Shown here in pieces: positions 41,364-54,100 of a DNA stretch of 64,000 bases. The stretch's first letter is position 1. Each line of letters opens with the position of its first letter. The notes beneath the pieces are model-generated. The model ran no database searches, was not told the DNA's origin, and was given only the letters and a program-made list of their open reading frames with translations. The translations under genes and the position numbers were made by a program. Source of the stretch: Symsagittifera roscoffensis. Taxonomy: Eukaryota; Xenacoelomorpha; Acoela; Convolutidae. The stretch spans positions 34,557,090 through 34,621,089 of the forward strand of contig NC_087069.1 in assembly GCF_963678635.1 (NCBI RefSeq), in the 5' to 3' direction.

Positions 41364-44300
41364 CGCTCGAAAATTTTGATCTATTCCTTCTGTTTCTCTT
41401 TGCTTCCCGCCAAACAGAATGAATCGCCGGTTTGTAACTATCGGTGCTCTCTAGAATCTATCTACCACTAGCTTCCACAATCGATCAAATCGATTTCAAC
41501 AATCTTCTGTCTCGAATGTTTCCGATAGAAATACCCTTGACGGTGTTTCCCTAGAGATAGGAACAGTTTTGCTTTCAGTCTTTTGTCGGCTTCACCCCGG
41601 GTACTTCCTTATCCTCGTCTGTCTAGACGCTTCTCGCGTCTGTCCGAAGGTTCTCTTTGTCGCTCCAGGTTGTAAAACCTGTATCATTGCGGTCTTTTCT
41701 TTCATTTCGTGCCGCGTTATCTTCAGTTCCTGCTCGTTCTTACATCTTCGGGTAGACATTTTGTGCGAGAGCATTTTCTGCCGGTAAAACCTCTATGTCT
41801 ATCTCCTCTTTTGCTATTACCAACAATTGGAAGCGTTGGGACACATCTTCCCGTGGTACTGGGGGTTCCTGCGATGAGTTGTGCCAAAATGCAGACAAGC
41901 TGCGGTAGCTCAATCATATGGGAGCATCCTCGTAGTTGCATACTATCGTAACGTATAATAAGACGTAGAAGACTCAACTTGAATTAAATTAAACACCCTC
42001 GCCAACGGCGATACGGGATGGTCACGCTTACTACAGCGATGACCTTGACGTTAGTAATTATTTCACGCCCCCGGGTCAGATCACTCAACGCTCGAAAATC
42101 ACGCCCCCGGGTCAGATCACTCAACCCTTGAAAATTTTGAATTATTCCTTCTGTTTCTCTTTGCTTCCCGCCAAACAGAATGAATCGCCGGTTTGTAACA
42201 TTCGGTGCTCTCTAGAATGTATCCACCACAAGCTTCCACAATCGATCAAATTGATTTCAACAATCTTCTGTCTCGAATAGAAATACCCTTGACGGTGTTT
42301 CCCTAGAGATAGGAACAGTTTTGCTTTCAGTCTTTTGTCGGCTTCACCCCGGGTACTTCCTTATCCTCGTCTGTCTAGACGCTTCTCGCGTCTGTCCGAA
42401 GGTTCTCTTTGTCGCTCCAGGTTGTAAAACCTGTATCATTGCGGTCTTTTCTTTCATTTCGTGCCGCGTTATCTTCAGTTCCTGCTCGTTCTTACATCTT
42501 CGGGTAGACATTGTGTGCGAGAGCATTTTCTGCCAGTAAAACCTCTATGTCTATCTCCTCTTTTGCTATTACCAACAATTGGAAGCGTTGGGACACATCT
42601 TCACGTGGTACTGGGGGTTCCTGCGATGAGTTGTGCCAAAATGCATACAAGCTGCGGTAGCTCAATCATATGGGAGCATCCTCGTAGTTGCATACTAACG
42701 TAACGTATGATAAGACGTAGAAGACTCAACTTGAATTAAATTAAACACCCTCGCCAACGGCGATACGGGATGGTCACGCTTACTACAGCGATGACCTTGA
42801 CATTAGTAATTATTTCACGGCCCCGGGTCAGATCACTCAACGCTCGAAAATCACGCCCCCGGGTCAGATCACTCAACCCTTGAAAATTTTGATCTATTCC
42901 TTCCGTTTCTCTTTGCTTCCCGCCAAACAGAATGAATCGCCGGTTTTTAACATTCGGTGCTCTCTAGAATGTATCCACCACTAGCTTCCACAATCGATCA
43001 AATCGATTTCCACAATCTTCTGTCTCGAATGTTTCCGATAGAAATACCCTTGACGGTGTTTCCTTAGAGATAGGAACAGTTTTGTTTTCAGTCTTTTGTC
43101 GGCTTCACCCCGGGTACTTCCTTATCCTCGTCTGTCTAGACGCTTCTCGCGTCTGTCCGAAGGTTCTCTTTGTCGCTCCAGGTTGTAAAACCTGTATCAT
43201 TGCGGTCTTTTCTTTCATTTCGTGCCGCGTTATCTTCAGTTCCTGCTCGTTCTTACATCTTCGGGTAGACATTGTGTGCGAGAGCATTTTCTGCCAGTAA
43301 AACCTCTATGTCTATCTCCTCTTTTGCTATTACCAACAATTGGAAGCGTTGGGACACATCTTCCCGTGGTACTGGGGGTTCCTGCGATGAGTTGTGCCAA
43401 AATGCATACAAGCTGCGGTAGCTCAATCATATGGGAGCATCCTCGTAGTTGCATACTAACGTAACGTATAATAAGACGTAGAAGACTCAACTTGAATTAA
43501 ATTAAACACCCTCGCCAACGGCGATACGGGATGGTCACGCTTTCTACAGCGATGACCTTGACATTAGTAATTATTTCACGCTCCCGGGTCAGATCAGTCA
43601 ACGCTCGAAAATCACGCCCCCGGGTCAGATCACTCAACGCTCGAAAATTTTGATCTATTCCTTCTGTTTCTCTTTGCTTCCCGCCAAACAGAATGAATCG
43701 CCGGTTTGTAACATTCGGTGCTCTCTAGAATGTATCCACCACTAGCTTCCACAATCGATCAAATCGATTTCCACAATCTTCTGTCTCGAATGTTTCCGAT
43801 AGAAATACCCTTGACGGTGTTTCCCTAGAGATAGGAACAGTTTTGTTTTCAGTCTTTTGTCGGCTTCACCCCGGGTACTTCCTTATCCTCGTCTGTCTAG
43901 ACGCTTCTCGCGTCTGTCCGAAGGTTCTCTTTGTCGCTCCAGGTTGTAAAACCTGTATCATTGCGGTCTTCTCTTTCATTTCGTGCCGCGTTATCTTCAG
44001 TTCCTGCTCGTTCTTACATCTTCGGGTAGACATTGTGTGCGAGAGCATTTTCTGCCAGTAAAACCTCTATGTCTATCTCCTCTTTTGCTATTACCAACAA
44101 TTGGAAGCGTTGGGACACATCTTCCCGTGGTACTGGGGGTTCCTGCGATGAGTTGTGCCAAAATGCATACAAGCTGCGGTAGCTCAATCATATGGGAGCA
44201 TCCTCGTAGTTGCATACTAACGTAACGTATAATAAGACGTAGAAGACTCAACTTGAATTAAATTAAACACCCTCGCCAACGGCGATACGGGATGGTCACG

Positions 44301-47300
44301 CTTTCTACAGCGATGACCTTGACATTAGTAATTATTTCACGCTCCCGGGTCAGATCAGTCAACGCTCGAAAATCACGCCCCCGGGTCAGATCACTCAACG
44401 CTCGAAAATTTTGATCTATTCCTTCTGTTTCTCTTTGCTTCCCGCCAAACAGAATGAATCGCCGGTTTGTAACATTTGGTGCTCTCTAGAATGTATCCAC
44501 CACTAGCTTCCACAATCGATCAAATCGATTTCCACAATCTTCTGTCTCGAATGTTTCCGATAGAAATACCCTTGACGGTGTTTCCCTAGAGATAGGAACA
44601 GTTTTGTTTTCAGTCTTTTGTCGGCTTCACCCCGGGTACTTCCTTATCCTCGTCTGTCTAGACGCTTCTCGCGTCTGTCCGAAGGTTCTCTTTGTCGCTC
44701 CAGGTTGTAAAACCTGTATCATTGCGGTCTTTTCTTTCATTTCGTGCCGCGTTATCTTCAGTTCCTGCTCGTTCTTACATCTTCGGGTAGACATTGTGTG
44801 CGAGAGCATTTTCTGCCAGTAAAACCTCTATGTCTATCTCCTCTTTTGCTATTACCAACAATTGGAAGCGTTGGGACACATCTTCCCGTGGTACTGGGGG
44901 TTCCTGCGATGAGTTGTGCCAAAATGCATACAAGCTGCGGTAGCTCAATCATATGGGAGCATCCTCGTAGTTGCATACTAACGTAACGTATAATAAGACG
45001 TAGAAGACTCAACTTGAATTAAATTAAACACCCTCGCCAACGGCGATACGGGATGGTCACGCTTTCTACAGCGATGACCTTGACATTAGTAATTATTTCA
45101 CGCTCCCGGGTCAGATCAGTCAACGCTCGAAAATCACGCCCCCGGGTCAGATCACTCAACGCTCGAAAATTTTGATCTATTCCTTCTGTTTCTCTTTGCT
45201 TCCCGCCAAACAGAATGAATCGCCGGTTTGTAACATTCGGTGCTCTCTAGAATGTATCCACCACTAGCTTCCACAATCGATCAAATCGATTTCCACAATC
45301 TTCTGTCTCGAATGTTTCCGATAGAAATACCCTTGACGGTGTTTCCCTAGAGATAGGAACAGTTTTGTTTTCAGTCTTTTGTCGGCTTCACCCCGGGTAC
45401 TTCCTTATCCTCGTCTGTCTAGACGCTTCTCGCGTCTGTCCGAAGGTTCTCTTTGTCGCTCCAGGTTGTAAAACCTGTATCATTGCGGTCTTTTCTTTCA
45501 TTTCGTGCCGCGTTATCTTCAGTTCCTGCTCGTTCTTACATCTTCGGGTAGACATTTTGTGCGAGAGCATTTTCTGCCAGTAAAACCTCTATGTCTATCT
45601 CCTCTTTTGCTATTACCAACAATTGGAAGCGTTGGGACACATCTTCCCGTGGTACTGGGGGTTCCTGCGATGAGTTGTGCCAAAATACATACAAGCTGCG
45701 GTAGCTCAATCATATGGGAGCATCCTCGTAGTTGCACACTAACGTAACGTATAATAAGACGTAGAAGACTCAACTTGAATTAAATTAAACACCCTCGCCA
45801 ACGGCGATACGGGATGGTCACGCTTTCTACAGCGATGACCTTGACATTAGTAATTATTTCACGCCCCCAGGTCAGATCAGTCAACGCTCGAAAATCACGC
45901 CCCCGGGTCAAATCACTCAACGCTCGAAAATTTTGATCTATTCCTTCTGTTTCTCTTTGCTTCCCGCCAAACAGAATGAATCGCCGGTTTGTAACATTTG
46001 GTGCTCTCTAGAATGTATCCACCACTAGCTTCCACAATCGATCAAATCGATTTCCACAATCTTCTGTCTCCAATGTTTCCGATAGAAATACCCTTGACGG
46101 TGTTTCCCTAGAGATAGGAACAGTTTTGTTTTCAGTCTTTTGTCGGCTTCACCCCGGGTACTTCCTTATCCTCGTCTGTCTAGACGCTTCTCGCGTCTGT
46201 CCGAAGGTTCTCTTTGTCGCTCCAGGTTGTAAAACCTGTATCATTGCGGTCTTTTCTTTCATTTCGTGCCGCGTTATCTTCAGTTCCTGCTCGTTCTTAC
46301 ATCTTCGGGTAGACATTTTGTGCGAGAGCATTTTCTGCCAGTAAAACCTCTATGTCTATCTCCTCTTTTGCTATTACCAACAATTGGAAGCGTTGGGACA
46401 CATCTTCCCGTGGTACTGGGGGTTCCTGCGATGAGTTGTGCCAAAATACATACAAGCTGCGGTAGCTCAATCATATGGGAGCATCCTCGTAGTTGCATAC
46501 TAACGTAACGTATAATAAGACGTAGAAGACTCAACTTGAATTAAATTAAACACCCTCGCCAACGGCGATACGGGATGGTCACGCTTACTACAGCGATGAC
46601 CTTGACATTAGTAATTATTTCACGCCCCCGGGTCAGATCACTCAACGCTCGAAAATCACGCCCCCGGGTCAGATCACTCAATGCTCGAAAATTTTGATCT
46701 ATTCCTTCTGTTTCTCTTTGCTTCCCGCCAAACAGAATGAATCGCCGGTTTGTAACATTCGGTGCTCTCTAGAATGTATCCACCACTAGCTTCCACAATC
46801 GATCAAATCAATTTCCACAATCTTCTGTCTCGAATGTTTCCGATAGAAATACCCTTGACGGTGTTTCCCTAGAGATAGGAACAGTTTTGTTTTCAGTCTT
46901 TTGTCGGCTTCACCCCGGGTACTTCCTTATCTTCGTCTGTCTAGACGCTTCTCGCGTCTGTCCGAAGGTTCTCTTTGTCGCTCCAGGTTGTAAAACCTGT
47001 ATCATTGCGGTCTTTTCTTTCATTTCGTGCCGCGTTATCTTCAGTTCCTGCTCGTTCTTACATCTTCGAGTAGACATTTTGTGCGAGAGCATTTTCTGCC
47101 AGTAAAACCTCTATGTCTATCTCCTCTTCTGCTATTACCAACAATTGGAAGCGTTGGGACACATCTTCCCGTGGTACTGGGGTTCCTGCGATGAGTTGTG
47201 CCAAAATACATACAAGCTGCGGTAGCTCAATCATATGGGAGCATCCTCGTAGTTGCATACTAACGTAACGTATAATAAGACGTAGAAGACTCAACTTGAA

Positions 47301-48428
47301 TTAAATTAAACACCCTCGCCAACGGCGATACGGGATGGTCACGCTTTCTACAGCGATGACCTTGACATTAGTAATTATTTCACGCTCCCGGGTCAGATCA
47401 GTCAACGCTCGAAAATCACGCCCCCGGGTCAGATCACTCAACGCTCGAAAATTTTGATCTATTCCTTCTGTTTCTCTTTGCTTCCCGCCAAACAGAATGA
47501 ATCGCCGGTTTGTAACATTCGGTGCTCTCTAGAATGTATCCACCACTAGCTTCCACAATCGATCAAATCGATTTCCACAATCTTCTGTCTCGAATGTTTC
47601 CGATAGAAATACCCTTGACGGTGTTTCCCTAGAGATAGGAACAGTTTTGTTTTCAGTCTTTTGTCGGCTTCACCCCGGGTACTTCCTTATCCTCGTCTGT
47701 CTAGACGCTTCTCGCGTCTATCCGAAGGTTCTCTTTGTCGCTCCAGGTTGTAAAACCTGTATCATTGCGGTCTTTTCTTTCATTTCGTGCCGCGTTATCT
47801 TCAGTTCCTGCTCGTTCTTACATCTTCGGGTAGACATTTTGTGCGAGAGCATTTTCTGCCAGTAAAACCTCTATGTCTATCTCCTCTTTTGCTATTACCA
47901 ACAATTGGAAGCGTTGGGACACATCTTCCCGTGGTACTGGGGGTTCCTGCGATGAGTTGTGCCAAAATACATACAAGCTGCGGTAGCTCAATCATATGGG
48001 AGCATCCTCGTAGTTGCATACTAACGTAACGTATAATAAAACGTAGAAGACTCAACTTGAATTAAATTAAACACCCTCGCCAACGGCGATACGGGATGGT
48101 CACGCTTACTACAGCGATGACCTTGACATCAGTAATTATTTACGTACTAACATAATATAAGTACGTCATTCATGGTCTCCACTACAGTTGTTTTTCAAAA
48201 ATTATGATAAAACTAGTCACTTGAATCAATGATTCCCTTTTTCAAAAAACTGACATAAGTGGAAAAAGTTTACAAAAACATTCATTTTTTCAAAGCTTAG
48301 TTATAATCGACCCTCTGGTTTGTTTCTAACTATTGCTAATTTTTTACTTGATTTTTTCTTTGTTTATATTGCATTTATCTCCTATTCAGTTATGGCATCT
48401 CTCAATTGTTTGACTTGGCAATCCTTAC

Positions 48429-48479
48429 GAATAATTTTCCCCGTGTAGTTTGAAATCTCGTGCCTTCAACTCCTCCTCG
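48429..48479 (-). pseudogene. Duplicate of host exon 6 in S1
   Basis: Same 51 bases and same splice sites as 57212-57262. It is open in frame but lies downstream of a duplicate exon 5 with a stop. Confidence 0.65.
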
Positions 48480-48520
48480 CTAATAAACTGTAAAAAGCAA
48501 AAACCCTCATGGTGACTCAC

Positions 48521-48664
48521 TTTGGATCGTAGACAGTAAAGTTCCTCATGATATGTTCCCTCACATTTGGGAATCTAGACATGCTCCTCTCAGTCGACTC
48601 ATCTCTCCTTTCTTTCGGCTACTCCACTATCAGGCCATTCTCGGCAAACGGATATTTAGCCTCT
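48521..48664 (-). pseudogene. Duplicate of host exon 5 in S1, with in-frame TAG
   Basis: Matches exon 5 at 57304-57447 with acceptor and donor intact, but the codon at 48619-48621 is TAG where the 57-kb copy has AAG. If included in mRNA it would end translation, so it must be skipped or acts as a poison exon. Confidence 0.85.
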
Positions 48665-50917
48665 CTGAAGAAAAAATGCAATTGAAATATCACACCTCAG
48701 AAACGCTTTATAGCCAATTCGTAACTTTGAGTTCTGCCGTGCTTATATTGTTGAATTTAAAAGCTTGAATTAATTAACGAGAGTTGGTTATAGTTTCAAA
48801 CAGGGGACGGATTCTCCCAAATAACTACAAAGATCCTAACTTGACAAATTTTCTTCGCTGCGGCCAAATTTAAAAAGAAAACAGGCCAGGAAAGTTGTTT
48901 AAGCACTTTTTGGAAGATTTTGACCAAAATTTCGCGTTCGTCGGCGCGTTCTCCACCCTCAAAATAAGTAAACATTGGCGCCAAATGCGCCAATAGAAAA
49001 GTTTTAGACGTAGAAGACTCAACTTGAATTAAATTAAACACCCTCGCCAACGGCGATACGGGATGGTCACGCTTACTACAGCGATGACCTTGACATTAGT
49101 AATTATTTCACGCCCCCGGGTCAGATCACTCAACGCTCGAAAATCACGCCCCCGGGTCAGATCACTCAACCCTTGAAAATTTTGAATTATTCCTTCTGTT
49201 TCTCTTTGCTTCCCGCCAAACAGAATGAATCGCCGGTTTGTAACATTCGGTGCTCTCTAGAATGTATCCACCACTAGCTTCCACAATCGATCAAATCGAT
49301 TTCAACAATCTTCTGTCTCGAATGTTTCCGATAGAAATACCCTTGACGGTGTTTCCCTAGAGATAGGAACAGTTTTGCTTTCAGTCTTTTGTCTGCTTCA
49401 CCCCGGGTACTTCCTTATCCTCGTCTGTCTAGACGCTTCTCGCGTCTGTCCGAAGGTTCTCTTTGTCGCTCCAGGTTGTAAAACCTGTATCATTGCGGTC
49501 TTTTCTTTCATTTCGTGCCGCGTTATCTTCAGTTCCTGCTCGTTCTTACATCTTCGGGTAGACATTTTGTGCGAGAGCATTTTCTGCCAGTAAAACCTCT
49601 ATGTCTATCTCCTCTTTTGCTATTACCAACAATTGGAAGCGTTGGGACACATCTTCCCGTGGTACTGGGGGTTCCTGCGATGAGTTGTGCCAAAATGCAT
49701 ACAAGCTGCGGTAGCTCAATCATATGGGAGCATCCTCGTAGTTGCATACTAACGTAACGTATAATAAGACGTAGAAGACTCAACTTGAATTAAATTAAAC
49801 ACCCTCGCCAACGGCGATACGGGATGGTCACGCTTACTACAGCGATGACCTTGACATTAGTAATTATTTCACGCCCCCGGGTCAGATCACTCAACGCTCG
49901 AAAATCACGCCCCCGGGTCAGATCACTCAACCCTTGAAAATTTTGATCTATTCCTTCCGTTTCTCTTTGCTTCCCGCCAAACAGAATGAATCGCAGGTTT
50001 GTAACATTCGGTGCTCTCTAGAATGTATCCACCACTAGCTTCCACAATCGATCAAATCGATTTCCACAATCTTCTGTCTCGAATGTTTCCGATAGAAATA
50101 CCCTTGACGGTGTTTCCCTAGAGATAGGAACAGTTTTGTTTTCAGTCTTTTGTCGGCTTCACCCCGGGTACTTCCTTATCCTCGTCTGTCTAGACGCTTC
50201 TCGCGTCTGTCCGAAGGTTCTCTTTGTCGCTCCAGGTTGTAAAACCTGTATCATTGCGGTCTTTTCTTTCATTTCGTGCCGCGTTATCTTCAGTTCCTGC
50301 TCGTTCTTACATCTTCGGGTAGACATTTTGTGCGAGAGCATTTTCTGCCCGTAAAACCTCTATGTCTATCTCCTCTTTTGCTATTACCAACAATTGGAAG
50401 CGTTGGGACACATCTTCCCGTGGTACTGGGGGTTCCTGCGATGAGTTGTGCCAAAATACATACAAGCTGCGGTAGCTCAATCATATGGGAGCATCCTCGT
50501 AGTTGCATACTAACGTAACGTATAATAAAACGTAGAAGACTCAACTTGAATTAAATTAAACACCCTCGCCAACGGCGATACGGGATGGTCACGCTTACTA
50601 CAGCGATGACCTTGACATTAGTAATTATTTACGTACTAACATAATATAAGTACGTCATTCATGGTCTCCACTACAGTTGTTTTTCAAAAATTATGATAAA
50701 ACTAGTCACTTGAATCAATGATTCCCTTTTTCAAAAAACTGACATAAGTGGAAAAAGTTTACAAAAACATTCATTTTTTCAAAGCTTAGTTATAATCGAC
50801 CCTCTGGTTTGTTTCTAACTATTGCTAATTTTTTACTTGATTTTTTCTTTGTTTATATTGCATTTATCTCCTATTCAGTTATGGCATCTCTCAATTGTTT
50901 GACTTGGCAATCCTTAC

Positions 50918-50968
50918 GAATAATTTTCCCCGTGTAGTTTGAAATCTCGTGCCTTCAACTCCTCCTCG
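50918..50968 (-). pseudogene. Duplicate of host exon 6 in S2
   Basis: Same sequence and splice sites as 57212-57262, downstream of a duplicate exon 5 with a stop. Confidence 0.65.
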
Positions 50969-51009
50969 CTAATAAACTGTAAAAAGCAAAAACCCTCATG
51001 GTGACTCAC

Positions 51010-51153
51010 TTTGGATCGTAGACATTAAAGTTCCTCATGATATGTTCCCTCACATTTGGGAATCTAGACATGCTCCTCTCAGTCGACTCATCTCTCCTTT
51101 CTTTCGGCTACTCCACTATCAGGCCATTCTCGGCAAACGGATATTTAGCCTCT
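51010..51153 (-). pseudogene. Duplicate of host exon 5 in S2, with in-frame TAG
   Basis: Carries the same TAG (51108-51110) as S1, plus a Thr-to-Asn change near the donor side (51027 region). The shared TAG shows that S1 and S2 descend from one mutated copy. Splice sites are intact. Confidence 0.85.
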
Positions 51154-54100
51154 CTGAAGAAAAAATGCAATTGAAATATCACACCTCAGAAACGCTTTAT
51201 AGCCAATTCGTAACTTTGAGTTCTGCCGTGCTTATATTGTTGAATTTAAAAGCTTAAATTAATTAACGAGAGTTGGTTATAGTTTCAAACAGGGGACGGA
51301 TTCTCCCAAATAACTACAAAGATCCTAACTTGACAAATTTTCTTCGCTGCGGCCAAATTTAAAAAGAAAACAGGCCAGGAAAGTTGTTTAAGCACTTTTT
51401 GGAAGATTTTGACCAAAATGTCGCGTTCGTCAGCGCGTTCTCCATCCTCAAAATAAGTAAACATTGGCGCCAAATGCGCCAATAGAAGAGTTTTAGACGT
51501 AGAAGACTCAACTTGAATTAAATTAAACACCCTCGCCAACGGCGATACGGGATGGTCACGCTTACTACAGCGATGACCTTGACATTAGTAATTATTTCAC
51601 GCCCCCGGGTCAGATCACTCAACGCTCGAAAATCACGCCCCCGGGTCAGATCACTCAACCCTTGAAAATTTTGAATTATTCCTTCTGTTTCTCTTTGCTT
51701 CCCGCCAAACAGAATGAATCGCCGGTTTGTAACATTCGGTGCTCTCTAGAATGTATCCACCACTAGCTTCCACAAACGATCAAATCGATTTCAACAATCT
51801 TCTGTCTCGAATGTTTCCGATAGAAATACCCTTGACGGTGTTTCCCTAGAGATAGGAACAGTTTTGCTTTCAGTCTTTTGTCGGCTTCACCCCGGGTACT
51901 TCCTTATCCTCGTCTGTCTAGACGCTTCTCGCGTCTGTCCGAAGGTTCTCTTTGTCGCTCCAGGTTGTAAAACCTGTATCATTGCGGTCTTTTCTTTCAT
52001 TTCGTGCCGCGTTATCTTCAGTTCCTGCTCGTTCTTACATCTTCGGGTAGACATTTTGTGCGAGAGCATTTTCTGCCCGTAAAACCTCTATGTCTATCTC
52101 CTCTTTTGCTATTACCAACAATTGGAAGCGTTGGGACACATCTTCCCGTGGTACTGGGGGTTCCTGCGATGAGTTGTGCCAAAATGCATACAAGCTGCGG
52201 TAGCTCAATCATATGGGAGCATCCTCGTAGTTGCATACTAACGTAACGTATAATAAGACGTAGAAGACTCAACTTGAATTAAATTAAACACCCTCACCAA
52301 CGGCGATACGGGATGGTCACGCTTACTACAGCGATGACCTTGACATTAGTAATTATTTCACGCCCCCGGGTCAGATCACTCAACGCTCGAAAATCACGCC
52401 CCCGGGTCAGATCACTCAACCCTTGAAAATTTTGATCTATTCCTTCCGTTTCTCTTTGCTTCCCGCCAAACAGAATGAATCGCAGGTTTGTAACATTCGG
52501 TGCTCTCTAGAATGTATCCACCACTAGCTTCCACAATCGATCAAATCGATTTCCACAATCTTCTGTCTCGAATGTTTCCGATAGAAATACCCTTGACGGT
52601 GTTTCCCTAGAGATAGGAACAGTTTTGTTTTCAGTCTTTTGTCGGCTTCAGCCCGGGTATTTCCTTATCCTCGTCTGTCTAGACGCTTCTCGCGTCTGTC
52701 CGAAGGTTCTCTTTGTCGCTCCAGGTTGTAAAACTTGTATCATTGCGGTCTTTTCTTTCATTTCGTGCCGCGTTATCTTCAGTTCCTGCTCGTTCTTACA
52801 TCTTCGGGTAGACATTTTGTGCGAGAGCATTTTCTGCCAGTAAAACCTCTATGTCTATCTCCTCTTTTGCTATTACCAACAATTGGAAGCGTTGGGACAC
52901 ATCTTCCCGTGGTACTGGGGGTTCCTGCGATGAGTTGTGCCAAAATACATACAAGCTGCGGTAGCTCAATCATATGGGAGCATCCTCGTAGTTGCATACT
53001 AACGTAACGTATAATAAGACGTAGAAGACTCAACTTGAATTAAATTAAACACCCTCTCCAACGGCGATACGGGATGGTCACGCTTACTACAGCGATGACC
53101 TTGACATTAGTAATTATTTCACGCCCCCGGGTCAGATCACTCAACGCTCGAAAATCACGCCCCCGGGTCAGATCACTCAACGCTCGAAAATTTTGATCTA
53201 TTCCTTCTGTTTCTCTTTGCTTCCCGCCAAACAGAATGAATCGCCGGTTTGTAACATTCGGTGCTCTCTAGAATGTATCCACCACTAGCTTCCACAATCG
53301 ATCAAATCGATTTCCACAATCTTCTGTCTCGAATGTTTCCGATAGAAATACCCTTGACGGTGTTTCCCTAGAGATAGGAACAGTTTTGTTTTCAGTCTTT
53401 TGTCGGCTTCACCCCGGGTACTTCCTTATCCTCGTCTGTCTAGACGCTTCTCGCGTCTGTCCGAAGGTTCTCTTTGTCGCTCCAGGTTGTAAAACCTGTA
53501 TCATTGCGGTCTTTTCTTTCATTTCGTGCCGCGTTATCTTCAATTCCTGCTCGTTCTTACATCTTCGAGTAGACATTTTGTGCGAGAGCATTTTCTGCCA
53601 GTAAAACCTCTATGTCTATCTCCTCTTCTGCTATTACCAACAATTGGAAGCGTTGGGACACATCTTCCCGTGGTACTGGGGGTTCCTGCGATGAGTTGTG
53701 CCAAAATACATACAAGCTGCGGTAGCTCAATCATATGGGAGCATCCTCGTAGTTGCATACTAACGTAACGTATAATAAGACGTAGAAGACTCAACTTGAA
53801 TTAAATTAAACACCCTCGCCAACGGCGATACGGGATGGTCACGCTTACTACAGCGATGACCTCGACATTAGTAATTATTTCACGCCCCCGGGTCAGATCA
53901 CTCAACGCTCGAAAATCACGCCCCCGGGTCAGATCACTCAACGTTCGAAAATTTTGATCTATTCCTTCTGTTTCTCTTTGCTTCCCGCCAAACAGAATGA
54001 ATCGCCGGTTTGTAACATTCGGTGCTCTCTAGAATGTATCCACCACTAGCTTCCACAATCGATCAAATCGATTTCCACAATCTTCTGTCTCGAATGTTTC

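Larger units (their letters stand above)
48142..49008 (-). repeat. Captured host segment, copy S1 (867 bp)
   Basis: Nearly identical to 56925-57791. It enters directly from the unit word GTAATTATTT and leaves at TTTTAGA into CGTAGAAGAC of the next unit, so both junctions are abrupt. It contains duplicated exons 5 and 6 and the left part of a MITE. Confidence 0.95.
50631..51497 (-). repeat. Captured host segment, copy S2 (867 bp)
   Basis: Same length and junctions as S1. It differs by a few substitutions, such as GTCAGCGCG for GTCGGCGCG near 51430. Confidence 0.95.
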
